Assembly (NCBI GenBank): GCA_033807775.1
Contig: CM066312.1
Coordinates: forward strand, 26,385,696-26,449,695
DNA: 64,000 nucleotides
Source: Saussurea involucrata
Taxonomy: Eukaryota > Streptophyta > Magnoliopsida > Asterales > Asteraceae
Direction of reading: 5' to 3'
Both the position numbers and the translations under genes were made by a program. The notes under the pieces were generated by a model. It ran no database searches, was not told the origin of the DNA, and was given only the letters and a program-made list of their open reading frames with translations. Numbering within the stretch: position 1 is the stretch's first letter; every line of letters begins with the position of its first letter. Below are positions 32,007-42,379 of this stretch, piece after piece.

Positions 32007-33422
32007 TCACTTAGAAGTTCTGTTACTTTCATAGTACTCCCCCTCAAATGTGGCATAACCTTTGAATGCTCGTGATGTGATGTGAAAAATAGGAATTGAA
32101 ACGCACATGACATTCCTGCAAAACAGATTAGACAGATTTTGGTATCCATTGATGGATCCTTGCTGGTTAGATGCCCTATGATTGTGAGGACCGGGGATAC
32201 TGTAAGAACCATACCAATAAGAAGAATATTTCAGATCAACAAACTCATTTGAACCACAATAAGAACAACACAACTTTTGTGTAGATAAGCTGATCAGTTT
32301 ATTGACAGAGTAAACACTATCAGTTTTCACAACAGGTTTAGAATGAAAAGCTTTGTTGTTCTTGTCACTCTTAACATCGACGAATGACTTTGGTGTAGGA
32401 GAGGATCTTTTAACTCTCTAAACCATGTTTACTTTCTTGAAAATTTGATTATCTTTCTTATCAACACGAGAATTATAGAAAAGATTGGAAGGTCGAATCT
32501 GATCTTTTGAAAATTCAGTTGATTTGACAAAATTCTTTGAAGAACGATTTGTAGAAAATGAACTTGAAGCATAAGAAGGTTGAACACCTTTGAACTTGCT
32601 TTCTTCAAGTTTCTTGACCTTAACAGATAAATCATTTCGTTCTTTGAGAATTAAATCAAATTTATTTTGTAAATTAGATTTAACCATTTGTTCCTTCAAT
32701 GTCTCGGTTGCTAATCTAGATAATCTCTGTGTAAGTTTAGAAATCTCAGTCTGAAAGATCTTTCTTTCTTTTGCAAAATCATCTTTCAAACATTTTGCCC
32801 TAAAGCCTTCAACTTTCCTCTTTTCAGTCTCTTCGCTTAGAATGTCTAATTCTTTCTCCAAATCAGTTATTTTTAAAGAAAGTTCTCCATTCTTTTTAGT
32901 AAAAGATTTGCGTTCAGTTTCAAACTTCTCTCTTTCTAAAATCAAAACTTTTTCAAAGTCGGAGATCTGTTTTGAAAGTTTTAGACACATAAGCTCAAGA
33001 CTTTTCTTCACTTCAAGAGATTTGGTTGAAAGCCCAGATTGCTTTTGTGTAAGCAATTGTCTTTCCGTTGCAAAGCTTTCTTTCTCCTTTTCAAAAACCT
33101 TTTCAAGAGTATTTAGTTTACTTTTAAGCTCAAGGTTTTCACGGTTCAGGAGTTTACCTTTCTCTTCTTCTTCAGCCAGCTTCTCAGAACTATTCCATAT
33201 TTAAGATTTCTGTTCCTTCAGTTCTTTGACGTACTTGCTGATCAAATCATCTTTCTGCTTGATATTCTTTTCATATAGTCTTGTTTGCTCTTCATATTTA
33301 TTCTGATTATCATGGCACTGCTGCTGGAAGGATCTGGATAGCTGAGCCAGTGATTTCTTAAAGGCTGTGTATTCATCATCAGAATCTTGAAGAGCTGCTT
33401 CATACTGAGATGAATAAGACAT
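32007..33422 (-). pseudogene. Coiled-coil gag-like ORF of element H
   Basis: A single frame of 472 codons from the ATG at 33422, with stops at 33201 and 32418. The bulk is heptad-rich, Lys/Glu/Leu-rich coiled coil (ENLELKSKLNTLEKVFEKEK, FQTEISKLTQRLSRLATE). The second half has a Ser/Asn-rich stretch and one CSYCG half of a possible zinc knuckle at ~32270. There is no capsid-type UBN2 domain and no protease. The ERKIFQTEISKLTQRL segment matches ERRIFKTEISRLTKRL in element B, so the two pol-less elements share this protein. Gag of Sireviruses is known to carry a C-terminal coiled coil, and this looks like that part alone, with its own start. Confidence 0.68.
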
Positions 33423-35007
33423 TTGTTACCTGAAAAATTATGATCGTTAATCGGTGTTACTTTGAAGAATAAATTGCGGAAGAAAAATCAAAAATTAAAT
33501 CTAAAAAACAAATCTATAAAATAAATTCGTTTTAAAAATTCAAAATCTGATTATTGTCGGAACGAACGAAATCAAACTTCGAGAAGAAACCTGCGAGAAA
33601 AACAAACCACGTTAGATTAAATACGACGAAAATCACATAAGATGATAATAGTTGCTAATAACAGCAAATCGTCGCAAATAATCTCAAACCAATCGTTAAA
33701 AGTATTCGCAACTTTCATAAAATTCTCAATCACGAGACGTGCGGTAACTCGGGTACCGACGAGAACTTACCAATCAAAAATTTACCAGCTAAAACAACTT
33801 ACCGGATGAAAATGGTGACCGGGCGTGAGAGACTCCGGGAGATACTTACCGGACAACTAAAATTGTGACTTACCGGACAAAGAAATTGAGACTTACCGGA
33901 TGAAAATGGTTGGTTTACCGGGAACTTGTCCGGATGCGATACGCTTACCGGATGCGATCAGAACTTACCGGACGAAGGTTCTCGCAAAGATAGCACTTAC
34001 CGGATAAAGAGAGATGAGACTTACCGGACAAATACACTTACCGGGTGAAGTTGTTTCCGGATGAAAATTGGTTTCCGATCAGTATCATGTGTATGCATGC
34101 AAGAAGAAAAAAAAACGATGGGGATTAAACAAAACAAAAATGAGATGATTAAACAATTTGTGATTTAAGAAAATCAATGCATGTAAGTCGTGAGTGTGTG
34201 TGCAGCAAAAATGAGATGATTAAACAAAAGGATATGCAACGGTGAAGGAAAAAATTGGTCAACTATTACGGCTCAAATCAAAAACCTCATCCGGAAAGTG
34301 TGTTTAGGTGCGAGGTTACCGGGAAAAAGAATTGTATCCGGAAAGGTTATTTCATCCGGGAAAGTTATTTCATCCGGGAACTATTGTGAGAAATAGGAAA
34401 CTTACCAGGTAACAATAGGAAACGTCCGGTAACCACGGCTGTGATTGTAATTCGGATCTGGGATCGATAGGGTTGCTTGATTCCACTCCTGTAGGGTTAG
34501 ATTTTGACCAAAACCAGAAAAACAAACAAACCCAAATCGATTTATATGCAAAATATATCCTATTTTTCAATAAACACCACACAAATTTAAGAACACTACC
34601 AAAACTCAAGAATTGATTTTTAATTGAAAAATTAACACCTTTAAGAATCGATATAACCGCGGATAACAATAGATATAAACCAGCAAACAATCGAGATTTA
34701 ACAAACGAATTATTAAATCAATGAAAAAGATTTTCAAACACGATTGATGAACGATTTAACCATAAAATTGCTGCACTATTTCGAAAACAAAACAGATACC
34801 TTCTGGACCTCAAACGACTAATCCAACCGTTCAGAATGTAAAACGGAATGTCGTGGAGCTACTGTCCAAAAATCGTGACGATCCGACGGTTCAAACTCCA
34901 GGAATAGGTAAAACGGCTCGCTGCGTTTTCCAGAAAAATACAATACGAAAATTCTTTGTTTTCTTGCTTTCGTTCGATTTCTTTCGTATCTTCAAATCAG
35001 CGATTCT
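33423..35007 (-). other. Long untranslated leader of H, CCGG-rich
   Basis: 1.6 kb without supported coding sequence between primer site and gag-like ORF. About 33790-34380 holds more than a dozen CTTACCGGA, ATCCGGA or CCGGGAAAGTT-like words. A CpG-rich array of this kind is unusual in otherwise AT-rich DNA. Confidence 0.65.
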
Positions 35008-35019
35008 GCTCTGATACCA
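35008..35019 (-). promoter_or_regulatory. Primer-binding site of element H
   Basis: Reads TGGTATCAGAGC on the - strand, complementary to plant initiator tRNA-Met, two bases from the LTR end at 35022. Confidence 0.88.
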
Positions 35020-35021
35020 AT

Positions 35022-35515
35022 TGTGAATCCCAGTTTGATCAGGTAACAACGATTCAATGAGAAATAACAAGAACAATTAATTATTTCAACTTGTCATCCC
35101 TCTCATATTCATAAATCAAGATAGTTACAAAGGTTTGAATGGAAAAACTATCTATCTCTAACAATTAAGCTCTCAATTTGTCTAATGAATAGCATAACCT
35201 AAAACTAAGGGTAAGACAAACCTTGTATACTTAGAACTTTAAACAAACAAGGCCTAAGCCCATTAGACAAAACTAAGCCCATTAGACAAAACTAAGCCCA
35301 TTTAACATAATTAAGGCTTTTACAATAATTAAATAATCTAATTAATCTAATTACGCACTATATAATTATTTATATATATCTTTCTAATATGTAGGACATT
35401 TATGGTCCTAACACGTAGAACTCCAATCGAGAGGGGAATCTCCCCTTGGTCCGCTTTCCCCCTAAAGATATATAAATAAAAATCGGTCTTGAAACCTTCA
35501 AGTCTTGATCTTCTC
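35022..35515 (-). repeat. 5' LTR of element H, outer end truncated
   Basis: Matches 29829-30305 or so, but stops after CTTGATCTTCTC; the outermost ~50 bp present in the other LTR are missing and the host leader resumes at once at the equivalent of 9506. Confidence 0.85.
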
Positions 35516-36519
35516 CATTTTATTAACTATTTCGTTGCGGTCAATTTTAAACTAATATCCTATATTAAAGTTGAGTTTGAGCGCATTAGAACCAATTTTT
35601 GTCTTTTTAATAAAACAACATTTTATTATTTAGACATAGAGTTTGGATGAGTTTTAAAATCACAATTTTAACTCATTTTACAACTTCAAAAAATTTATAA
35701 GTTTTTAGAATAAAACTCCTTTTATTAAAAACTCAATTTTATCATTTTACATTAAAATGTTATTTTGAAAAGCCAAACTCGAAAAGATGATTTACTTTTA
35801 TGTTCAAAATATTATCTAGCATGCAAAATCCTATTTCAACCACACATGATAATATCAACATAAACATTAACAACATTATGCAAAAAGTGTATAAACCAAG
35901 CCAAAAATTCTTGTGACAATTCTTGTGAACCAAACAAGAATGTCAAGTCCATTCCTAAGGGACTAAAGACCAAAACTTCAAAAAAGGGTCTTCAAGCTCC
36001 CACTTGCCAAAACAACCATTGCATGCAAAATCTTCTAGGAACTTTATGGTGTGTGTGTGTGTGTTTGCTCCTTGAAAGTCTCCAAATGGTCTTCTTTCTT
36101 CAAACTTGTTACATTTTATATAAATAAACTAATCTAACATTAATCTATCTAATACAAAATTAACAAAAAAAAGAATGCCTATTTACTATTACATATTTTA
36201 TGAATTAATAAATATTACAACCATTTGAATAAACAACACAACCATCATCACAAGGGGTCATTGGCTTGTTTATACACATCATTTACATACAACAACAAAA
36301 ATAACCAAACACTTTGTTTTTCTAAGGCAACTTTTATGACAAAAAATGCATGTAAATTTTGGTCACATTAAATAACAATTATAAACAAAAAAATTGCCAA
36401 AGATACCATGAATGAACTTCTTCATGCAAGATGAAAAATCACCCATGGCTTCCAAAAACCAAGTTTTTCATATAAACAAGAACTCTTAACATGCATGCAA
36501 AAGTGGTTCTGATACCACT
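35516..36519 (-). other. Leader of T copy 2, LTR-proximal part
   Basis: AT-rich, non-coding, matching 9506-10509 almost base for base. The primer-binding site TGGTATCAGAACC (- strand) lies at about 36505-36517. Confidence 0.82.
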
Positions 36520-37398
36520 TGTTGGGTTTTTGTTCAAAATACGATTTCAAAAACCATAACATTTTGCAACGAAAGCTTAAAATTTGAACAACATTGAAAA
36601 CATTTCAACACCCACCAAGGATCCATTTGCATGAACGTGAAAGATTAAAACATACATAGGGGGTTTCTAGAAAATACAACCTTTGAAGTCTTTTGCAAAG
36701 TCTTCTAGTTGGAGAAGATAGAGATGGCAAGAACTCAAGCAAGAGCTCCTCTAGAGTGGTCCACCAACAAGCTCCAACACCAAATGTATGCCAGTACCCT
36801 CTTGAAGAAAGATGCAAAAGAGAGATGCTAGTTCAACTCTACAATAGACTTGAAATGAGAAGAAGCAAAAAACCACCAAAAATGGTGGTTTTCGGCCGGA
36901 GTCAAGAGAGGGAGAGAGGAGAGTGAATTTTTGCAAGTGTTTTTCAAATTCCAAGTCTTCTCACTTTTTGTCAAAACACAAGACAAGCTCTTCATTTTCT
37001 ATTGGACCACAAAAGGGTCCAATGTTGTGCATATTGCCACCCAACATGGCCAATGAAATAAAAGAAGGCCATGCAATTTTATACTTTTAACCCTTCTAGT
37101 TTAAAATGGTTAAAATCACATTTTAACTATTTTAAACTTTCTCCTTTAAATCCCTCCTTTTAATTTTAGTTACATATGAGTCCATCATATGTATTAAAAA
37201 ACTAAAAATTTTTATTTGCATCTATAATATTATGAATCATATGCATTTATATTTTCAAGAAATAATTAATATTTATCAAGAATCAAATTCTTATAAATAT
37301 CAATTTTGGTGTCTACTTGCTATATGGTGTGACCCTATAGGATCATATATTACCGGTAATATTATTTTATAATCATTCTTGAGCATATGAAACCAACA
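36520..37398 (-). repeat. Outer 5' LTR of element T (879 bp)
   Basis: On the - strand it begins TGTTGGTTTCATATG at 37398 and ends AAACCCAACA at 36520, giving TGTTGG/CCAACA ends. It matches the split shared LTR. To the right of 37398 lies the third ORF of element D. Confidence 0.88.
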
Positions 37399-38320
37399 CC
37401 AACTGTTGCTACGCCAACCCCTATCTCTACTATCCTACGCCCTAACGATCGACCAATCACCATAGGATACACGGGAGAATTCAGAAGGGAGGTATTGAGT
37501 CGCATGATGACCATTTCCTCAAAATTTGTGGGTAAAGCCCAGGCCGCAGAGAAACATGTTCAACAAACTCTGGACACCCACAAATTTAACTTTGGTGATC
37601 AAGTAGACGGAGTGAGGTCTGCTGCTGCTGAACTGGAAGATGTACTGAAGAAGGCTTCTCTTGAGTTTTGTGATCCATCACAGAGACCACTTCAATGAAG
37701 AGATCTACTGGTGAATCCTCTGCTGCTAGGGTGTCTAAGAAGGCCAAGTTTGTTGATCCAGACGTTCACAAATTCTATACCTCTAACGATGACGATGATG
37801 ATATGGAAACTGGGTCTGATCAACAAAAGGGGGAGAACTACGAAGACAAACTTAACTACACCTTCAGAGACAAACAAATCAAAACCCCAGCAGAAACTTC
37901 AACTACAACAGAACCTCCAGCAGAAACCATCCTTCTTGATAATCCTTCTCAATCCCCAACCAGAACTGAACCAGAGAGAACAAACCCATCCTAAGCTGAA
38001 GAAACCTTAAACTAACCACCCAACACAACCACAACACTGATGATCCATGATGCACACCAGAACGGCATAGCAGAATCTCTGGAAATCTTAACAGAAGGAA
38101 CTACTACAACAAAAAATACAACAGAGGGAAACACATCAGAAGTTCGAGCTGACAAAGGAAATGAGAAGATTACAGAAGAACCAAATGTTGATGCTCAATC
38201 ACAACCACCACCATCCACCAATCAGGATACATCTCTACCTTCTCTTGTAGAGGTGTATGCCTACCTATATGCTGAGAGAGATCTAATTCCAGTCAACTCT
38301 GTGCCCATCAACCCTTAGTT
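37399..38320 (+). pseudogene. Third ORF of D, middle part
   Basis: Three abutting open pieces: to 37698, then 37695-37994 in a different frame through an ATGA overlap, then 38040-38318. The first contains a helical segment (REVLSRMMTISSKFVGKAQAAEKHVQQ). The second has a basic patch (ARVSKKAKF) and an acidic run. The third ends EVYAYLYAERDLIP, resembling EQVYSYLYRQHF at the same relative position in the B third ORF. Ser/Thr/Pro-rich spacers match the style of B. It is degraded by frameshifts. Confidence 0.6.
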
Positions 38321-38324
38321 AAAT

Positions 38325-40235
38325 CCTTTTTTGGAAAGGAGGCGGCACTCCTGGCAATATAGACAAAAAGAAGAAAAATACTCCTAAACGGAAAGGGACT
38401 CCCTCCCAGAAAGGAATTCCACCCACAGTAAAGGATAGGCCCAATACAAGGATGAGAACCCAACTAAGAACTCAAACATTTTAGACAAAATATACCAAAT
38501 AGCTAACAACCAAAATAAACACAAAGAAATAGCACCATTCAAAACCAAAATGCCAAAATAAAAACCGTCCCAAGGATCCCACACAAGGCCAAAGGGACCC
38601 GAAGAATCAACGAATCTGCACTCCATGGGACACATGACGCCTTCGATCACCATCTCTCGTAGTTTAACTCCTACGGTCACCCACACCCACCATTCTCAAA
38701 TTCACAACTTTAATGATCTCCATAACAACCTGATGAGCAGTTCATCGTTTAGTCGTAAATAACCGGTTATTTCGCTCTTGCCAAATTAGATAAATAGTAG
38801 CCGCAAAAAGAAGTTTTGTTCCAACCTACCCCGGGTGCCATCTTCTATGCAGAATATCAGTAAGGATTTCCTCCCAAGTATTTGAAACCGCAGAACTGTG
38901 CATTTCCCCTTTGATAACTTGCCATACATTAGCAGAAAACGAACAAGAAAAAAATAAATGATTATGAGAGTCCAGACCAATATGGCAAAGACTACAGTTC
39001 ATATCATCACTTCTCCAAAGAATCATGCGATCTTGAGTTGGCAGCCGCATCCGAAACGCCAACCACAAACAAAAAGAGTGTTTTGGGATATGCTTCGGGA
39101 ACCAACACATATTATGCCATGGAACTTCCTGAAACAGCCCTTCAAAAGATTTCCAAACCTCTGACACCATAAAGGTAAGCGGCTGATTATGAGTGTTACG
39201 CCACATAACCTGATCAGGTATGCTCGGAGATAAAGTAGTAATATGCACACCATTCAAATCAGCACATTGTTGCACCCAACTCGTTGGCCAACTATGCATG
39301 GAGACAATAACGTCCGCCACCTTAGAGTTCGGCGCAAATCCACCATCATGAATTAAACAGTACGATAAAAACCTGGCCAAGTAACCAACCTCTAGCCAAG
39401 TATCCTCCCATGTGTGCGTAGATCGACCATCCCCAATGATATGCACGAATCTCGGTCTCACACGTTCACGTAAGGCTAAAAGCCTACGCCAGACCAAAGT
39501 AGATGTCGATCCAGCAGTCAATGTCCAAAAGGATGCACCTCGTAAACGGTATTCGTATATCCACGATACCCATATCGAATTCCTTTTCCGCAAGATATCC
39601 CAAGCATGTGTAGTCAGCAAAGCACGATTCCATGTGGCTAATCTTTTAATCCCTAATCCGCCCATTTTCTTTGGCTTATAGACTTCATCCCAAGCTACCC
39701 GCGCCTGACCTCTAGATGGATCACCTCGGTTCCAAAGAAAGTCCCGGAACAACCTTTCCACCGTATGCACAACCGAAGATGGAATAGTGAAAACCATCAT
39801 CCAGTAAAGTTGGAGCGACTCAAGCACCGATTTCACAAGCTGCAACCGACCCCCAAAGGACAAGAATTTCGACTTCCAATTTAGAATTCTAGCACGAACC
39901 TTCGAAATAAGAGGATTAAAATTAGTTACACCAAGGCGTTTTGAAGAAAGCGGGACCCCTAAATACCGAAAAGGAAGAACACCCCGCTGGAAAGGCAAAA
40001 CAGTCGTAATATCATCCTTAACCACCTTATCAACATTTTAGAAGTACACAACACTCTTAGCCATGCTTGGCTTCAAGCCCAATGCCTTCGCAAAATTGTC
40101 CAAAGAAGCCTTTAAAACCCGAACTGACGGGACGTCACCTCCCGTAAAAACCATGAGATCATCTGCGAAACATAAATGAGTAAGGCCAAGCCGAGAGCAA
40201 CCCTTATGGTAACAAAAATCAGGAGCTTCCATAAT
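38325..40235 (-). mobile_element. 5'-truncated L1-like LINE in D
   Basis: The 3' end (left) shares GGAAAGGAGGCGGCACTCC with the first LINE and has a short T run (poly-A on the - strand). The 5' end is truncated inside RT near 40235. Length is about 1.9 kb. I could not see a convincing target duplication. Confidence 0.8.
38826..40232 (-). pseudogene. LINE RT C-terminal half and zf-RVT
   Basis: Starts at 40232 just upstream of the catalytic LCFADDLMVFTGG, with a stop at 40038, then open for 399 codons to 38826: thumb region (LFRDFLWNRGDPSRGQARVAW) and zf-RVT (WFPKHIPKHSFCLWLAF, CSLCHIGLDSHNHLFFSC). Clearly homologous to the RT of LINE L1 but a different copy. Confidence 0.85.
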
Positions 40236-40705
40236 TCGTCGTTGAGCTGACAGATGAGAGAAGAATATTTATTGCAACGAATACTAACCTCTCTGAAAGG
40301 ATAAATACTTCCTTCAGCTTTGTTAGAATTCATAGGATTTACCTAAAGAACTTCTCTTACAACAAGGTTGCCTACCACACATACACAGTTGAGTTGGAAA
40401 ATGAAGACTCATAAAGTTTCAACGACAATGACCTTGTTCTGCTCAATCTATATGATCTCCTCAATTTGCATGCTTATTGCCTCAACTTCACAGAAAGGCA
40501 AAAGGCCGCCAGGACTGCACGAGACGAAATTTTGCTACCTATGGAAGGGCATGTGAACCTCAGAACCCAAATTGACTTCCAACATGGAATCAATTTTGAA
40601 ATGGAAAAACTGAGCATTGGGCCTCCAGATGAGAGTTTTGTGGGACTTGAACACTACCCCACGGGATCCCTTGTAGCCAATCCAGAAGCATTCATCTGCT
40701 GATAG
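40236..40705 (+). pseudogene. Third ORF of D, C-terminal part
   Basis: On the far side of the LINE. The sequence around 40370-40410 reads VAYHTYTVELENEDS, then a stop. 40466-40702 is open and aligns by eye with the C terminus of the B third ORF (DEILLPMEGHVNLRTQIDFQHGIN versus MREKLLIYSMLDFQLAIDLGV, both followed by a Pro-Pro motif and a GL.Y..P motif). Confidence 0.55.
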
Positions 40706-41072
40706 AAATGGATCAAGAAGGCCATCAGATCAGCAGAAGCCCACAAGTACTCATCACAGTCTCTGAAGTATCTCTGAAAGATCGTACAAGAGAGACCCCC
40801 AAGCTCCAAGTGCCCTCAAGATGTCATTAATAGTTTTGTTTGGCATCTAACTCTCACTCTAGAATTCAGGGACTTAATTATGAGATTTGATAGGATTCTG
40901 AGAGGAAACTATTATGACTGACTTTTTACTATCTTTTATGCTTTGTAATGTACTCATCTTATGAAAGAAGTAAAAGGTTTTACAGAGGATGACTTTTCTC
41001 CTCTTTGTCTTTATTTTTGCTTAATCTTTGTAAAAATAGCATAGTTTGAATTTTCAATACTTAGGAGGAGAT
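40706..41072 (+). other. 3' UTR of D with polypurine tract
   Basis: No ORF. It ends in ACTTAGGAGGAGAT directly before the LTR start TGTTAGCCCC. Confidence 0.6.
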
Positions 41073-41274
41073 TGTTAGCCCCAAGTATGCCAATGTAAAA
41101 GTATTGAAAATATCACAAGTCAGAAGGACGTCAGATAACATGACTTCAGAGATCGTCAGAGCTCTGGTAGAAGACCTCTGATAGACCATCTGAGAACAAG
41201 TTCGCCAGAAGAGGCATGAAAAGTTTCCTCTGATGGTCTAGGCTGGTTTAGGTTCGAGGTGTGGCCTTTGTTTC
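41073..41274 (+). repeat. Partial LTR of element D (first 202 bp)
   Basis: Starts TGTTAGCCCCAAG after the polypurine tract. It contains CAGAGCTCTGG and ACCTCTGAT motifs of the family. The element B insertion follows; on its other side the sequence is - strand coding DNA of element C, so the rest of this LTR is missing. Confidence 0.65.
41270..41274. repeat. Target-site duplication of element B, left (GTTTC)
   Basis: GTTTC directly before the TGTTGG edge at 41275; repeated at 49815-49819. Confidence 0.88.
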
Positions 41275-42196
41275 TGTTGGTTCCCATTTTGCTTAGACAA
41301 GATTAACAGATCTATTAGTTCGAGTTTATGTTTGATGCGGAAGCGTATTTGAAGAACTAACATATATGTTTGTATAGAAACAATACAGAATATAAAGAAA
41401 CAGTGATCAGAATATGATATCTCAAAGTTTACTGAGTTTCAATATATAGCAAGAACAGATTTAAGAACATTGAGTATGCAAAGCTTTAAACATATATGAC
41501 TCTAAATGTGCATAAGCTATGTGTTCTAGTGTGTTGATTTTTCTGTGTGTTGTTGTTGTTGTGTTGTTGTGTTGTTGTTATTGTTGTTGTTGATGTGAAG
41601 AACTAAACATTAGTCTTCCTTTTATACTACCCTAAAGGGACCATAAAGTATAAGCTACTGTTGATCGGATGGCATGAATAGTTGTACGTATTGTATTGCA
41701 TTAAATGCCGCAGACGTCTATGTTGTACTAAGCCCTATTGAGTCCACTCAGGGTTTGACCCGTGTTGAAGTTGGACAGGGCATGCTATCATGCAAGTTGA
41801 TGGACATGTCCTAGGAACAGTAGCAAGATATTTCTTCAACAGTGGCAAGATATTATAAATATCTTCCAAGTCTTCAGTCTGAACCGCAGAGGCTCTGTCA
41901 AGGGTGACAGAGGTTCTGTGGTTGGTCCTTTGTAGAGTAGTCTTCACTGGGTTCCTTGTCTTCTGATATTGTCCACAGAGGCTTTGTTATTGGTAATAGA
42001 GGTTTTGCGGTCTTGGTCTTCTGAAAGCGTCCTTCTGTAGTTTCTTCGGTCTTTGATCACTCTTGATCAAACTTCCTTTGATTCTTCGGAGATGCCCGAC
42101 AGAGCTTCTGTTGTACTCAGCAGAGCTTCTGTGGAAGTTCTTCTGTACTTAGCCATTTTTCAATACTTCTAATATTTCAGAATATTGGAGCTAACA
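41275..42196 (-). repeat. 3' LTR of element B (922 bp)
   Basis: Matches 48901-49814. It contains a GTT microsatellite (about 41553-41595), a (C)AGAGGCTCTG-type motif series (41885-42135) and TGTTGG/CTAACA ends. Confidence 0.9.
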
Positions 42197-42379
42197 ATCT
42201 CCCCCTAAGTATTGAAAAATAAAACGTTGAATTTATGCATTTTAACCTAAGTAATAAAAAGAAGTTAAACAATACCTCAGAAGATTATTTCTTTCATTTG
42301 GAAATTATGCCAGAGGCATTTACATTTGAGTACATTAAATGAACAGAAATAAACGTTGACAGTGGTTCTTTGAAGAGAC

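Larger units (their letters stand above)
29829..35515 (-). mobile_element. Element H: pol-less Sirevirus-like copia element
   Basis: LTRs at 29829-30352 and 35022-35515, primer site (TGGTATCAGAGC on the - strand) at 35008-35019, polypurine tract on the - strand at 30353-30366, and a coiled-coil gag-like frame 32007-33422. No protease, integrase, RT or RNase H trace is visible. The first ~55 bp of its 5' LTR and ~255 bp of flanking leader are missing at 35515/35516, so no target duplication survives. Confidence 0.82.
8731..37398 (-). mobile_element. Element T: tandem Ty1/copia array with a shared LTR, heavily nested
   Basis: On the - strand the order is outer 5' LTR (37398-36520), primer site, leader, gag-pol copy 2, polypurine tract (24674 onward), shared LTR (24673-24571 plus 11278-10510), primer site, leader and gag start of copy 2's downstream neighbour (copy 1). 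The two parts of the shared LTR, joined across the LINE, match the outer LTR end to end (about 872 versus 879 bp). The leaders of the two copies match as well (1646 bp in copy 1; 405 + 1004 bp plus a ~255-bp deletion in copy 2). So one LTR separates two internal regions, the signature of unequal LTR recombination. Nested inside are LINE L1, element G, a solo LTR and element H. Confidence 0.8.
37399..41274 (+). mobile_element. Element D: 3' part of a Sirevirus-like copia (third ORF, PPT, LTR start)
   Basis: Only the C-terminal half of a third ORF, the 3' UTR, the polypurine tract and the first 202 bp of an LTR remain. The left side is cut by element T, the right side by element B. A truncated LINE (38325-40235) interrupts the ORF. 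PPT and LTR start (TTAGGAGGAGAT then TGTTAGCC) are close to those of B (TTAGGGGGAGAT then TGTTAGCT), so D and B are related families. Confidence 0.72.

Noticed and set aside
33790..34380. Regularly repeated short words, considered as a CRISPR-like or satellite array
   Set aside because: Spacing is irregular, repeats are under 12 bp, and the context is a plant retrotransposon leader.
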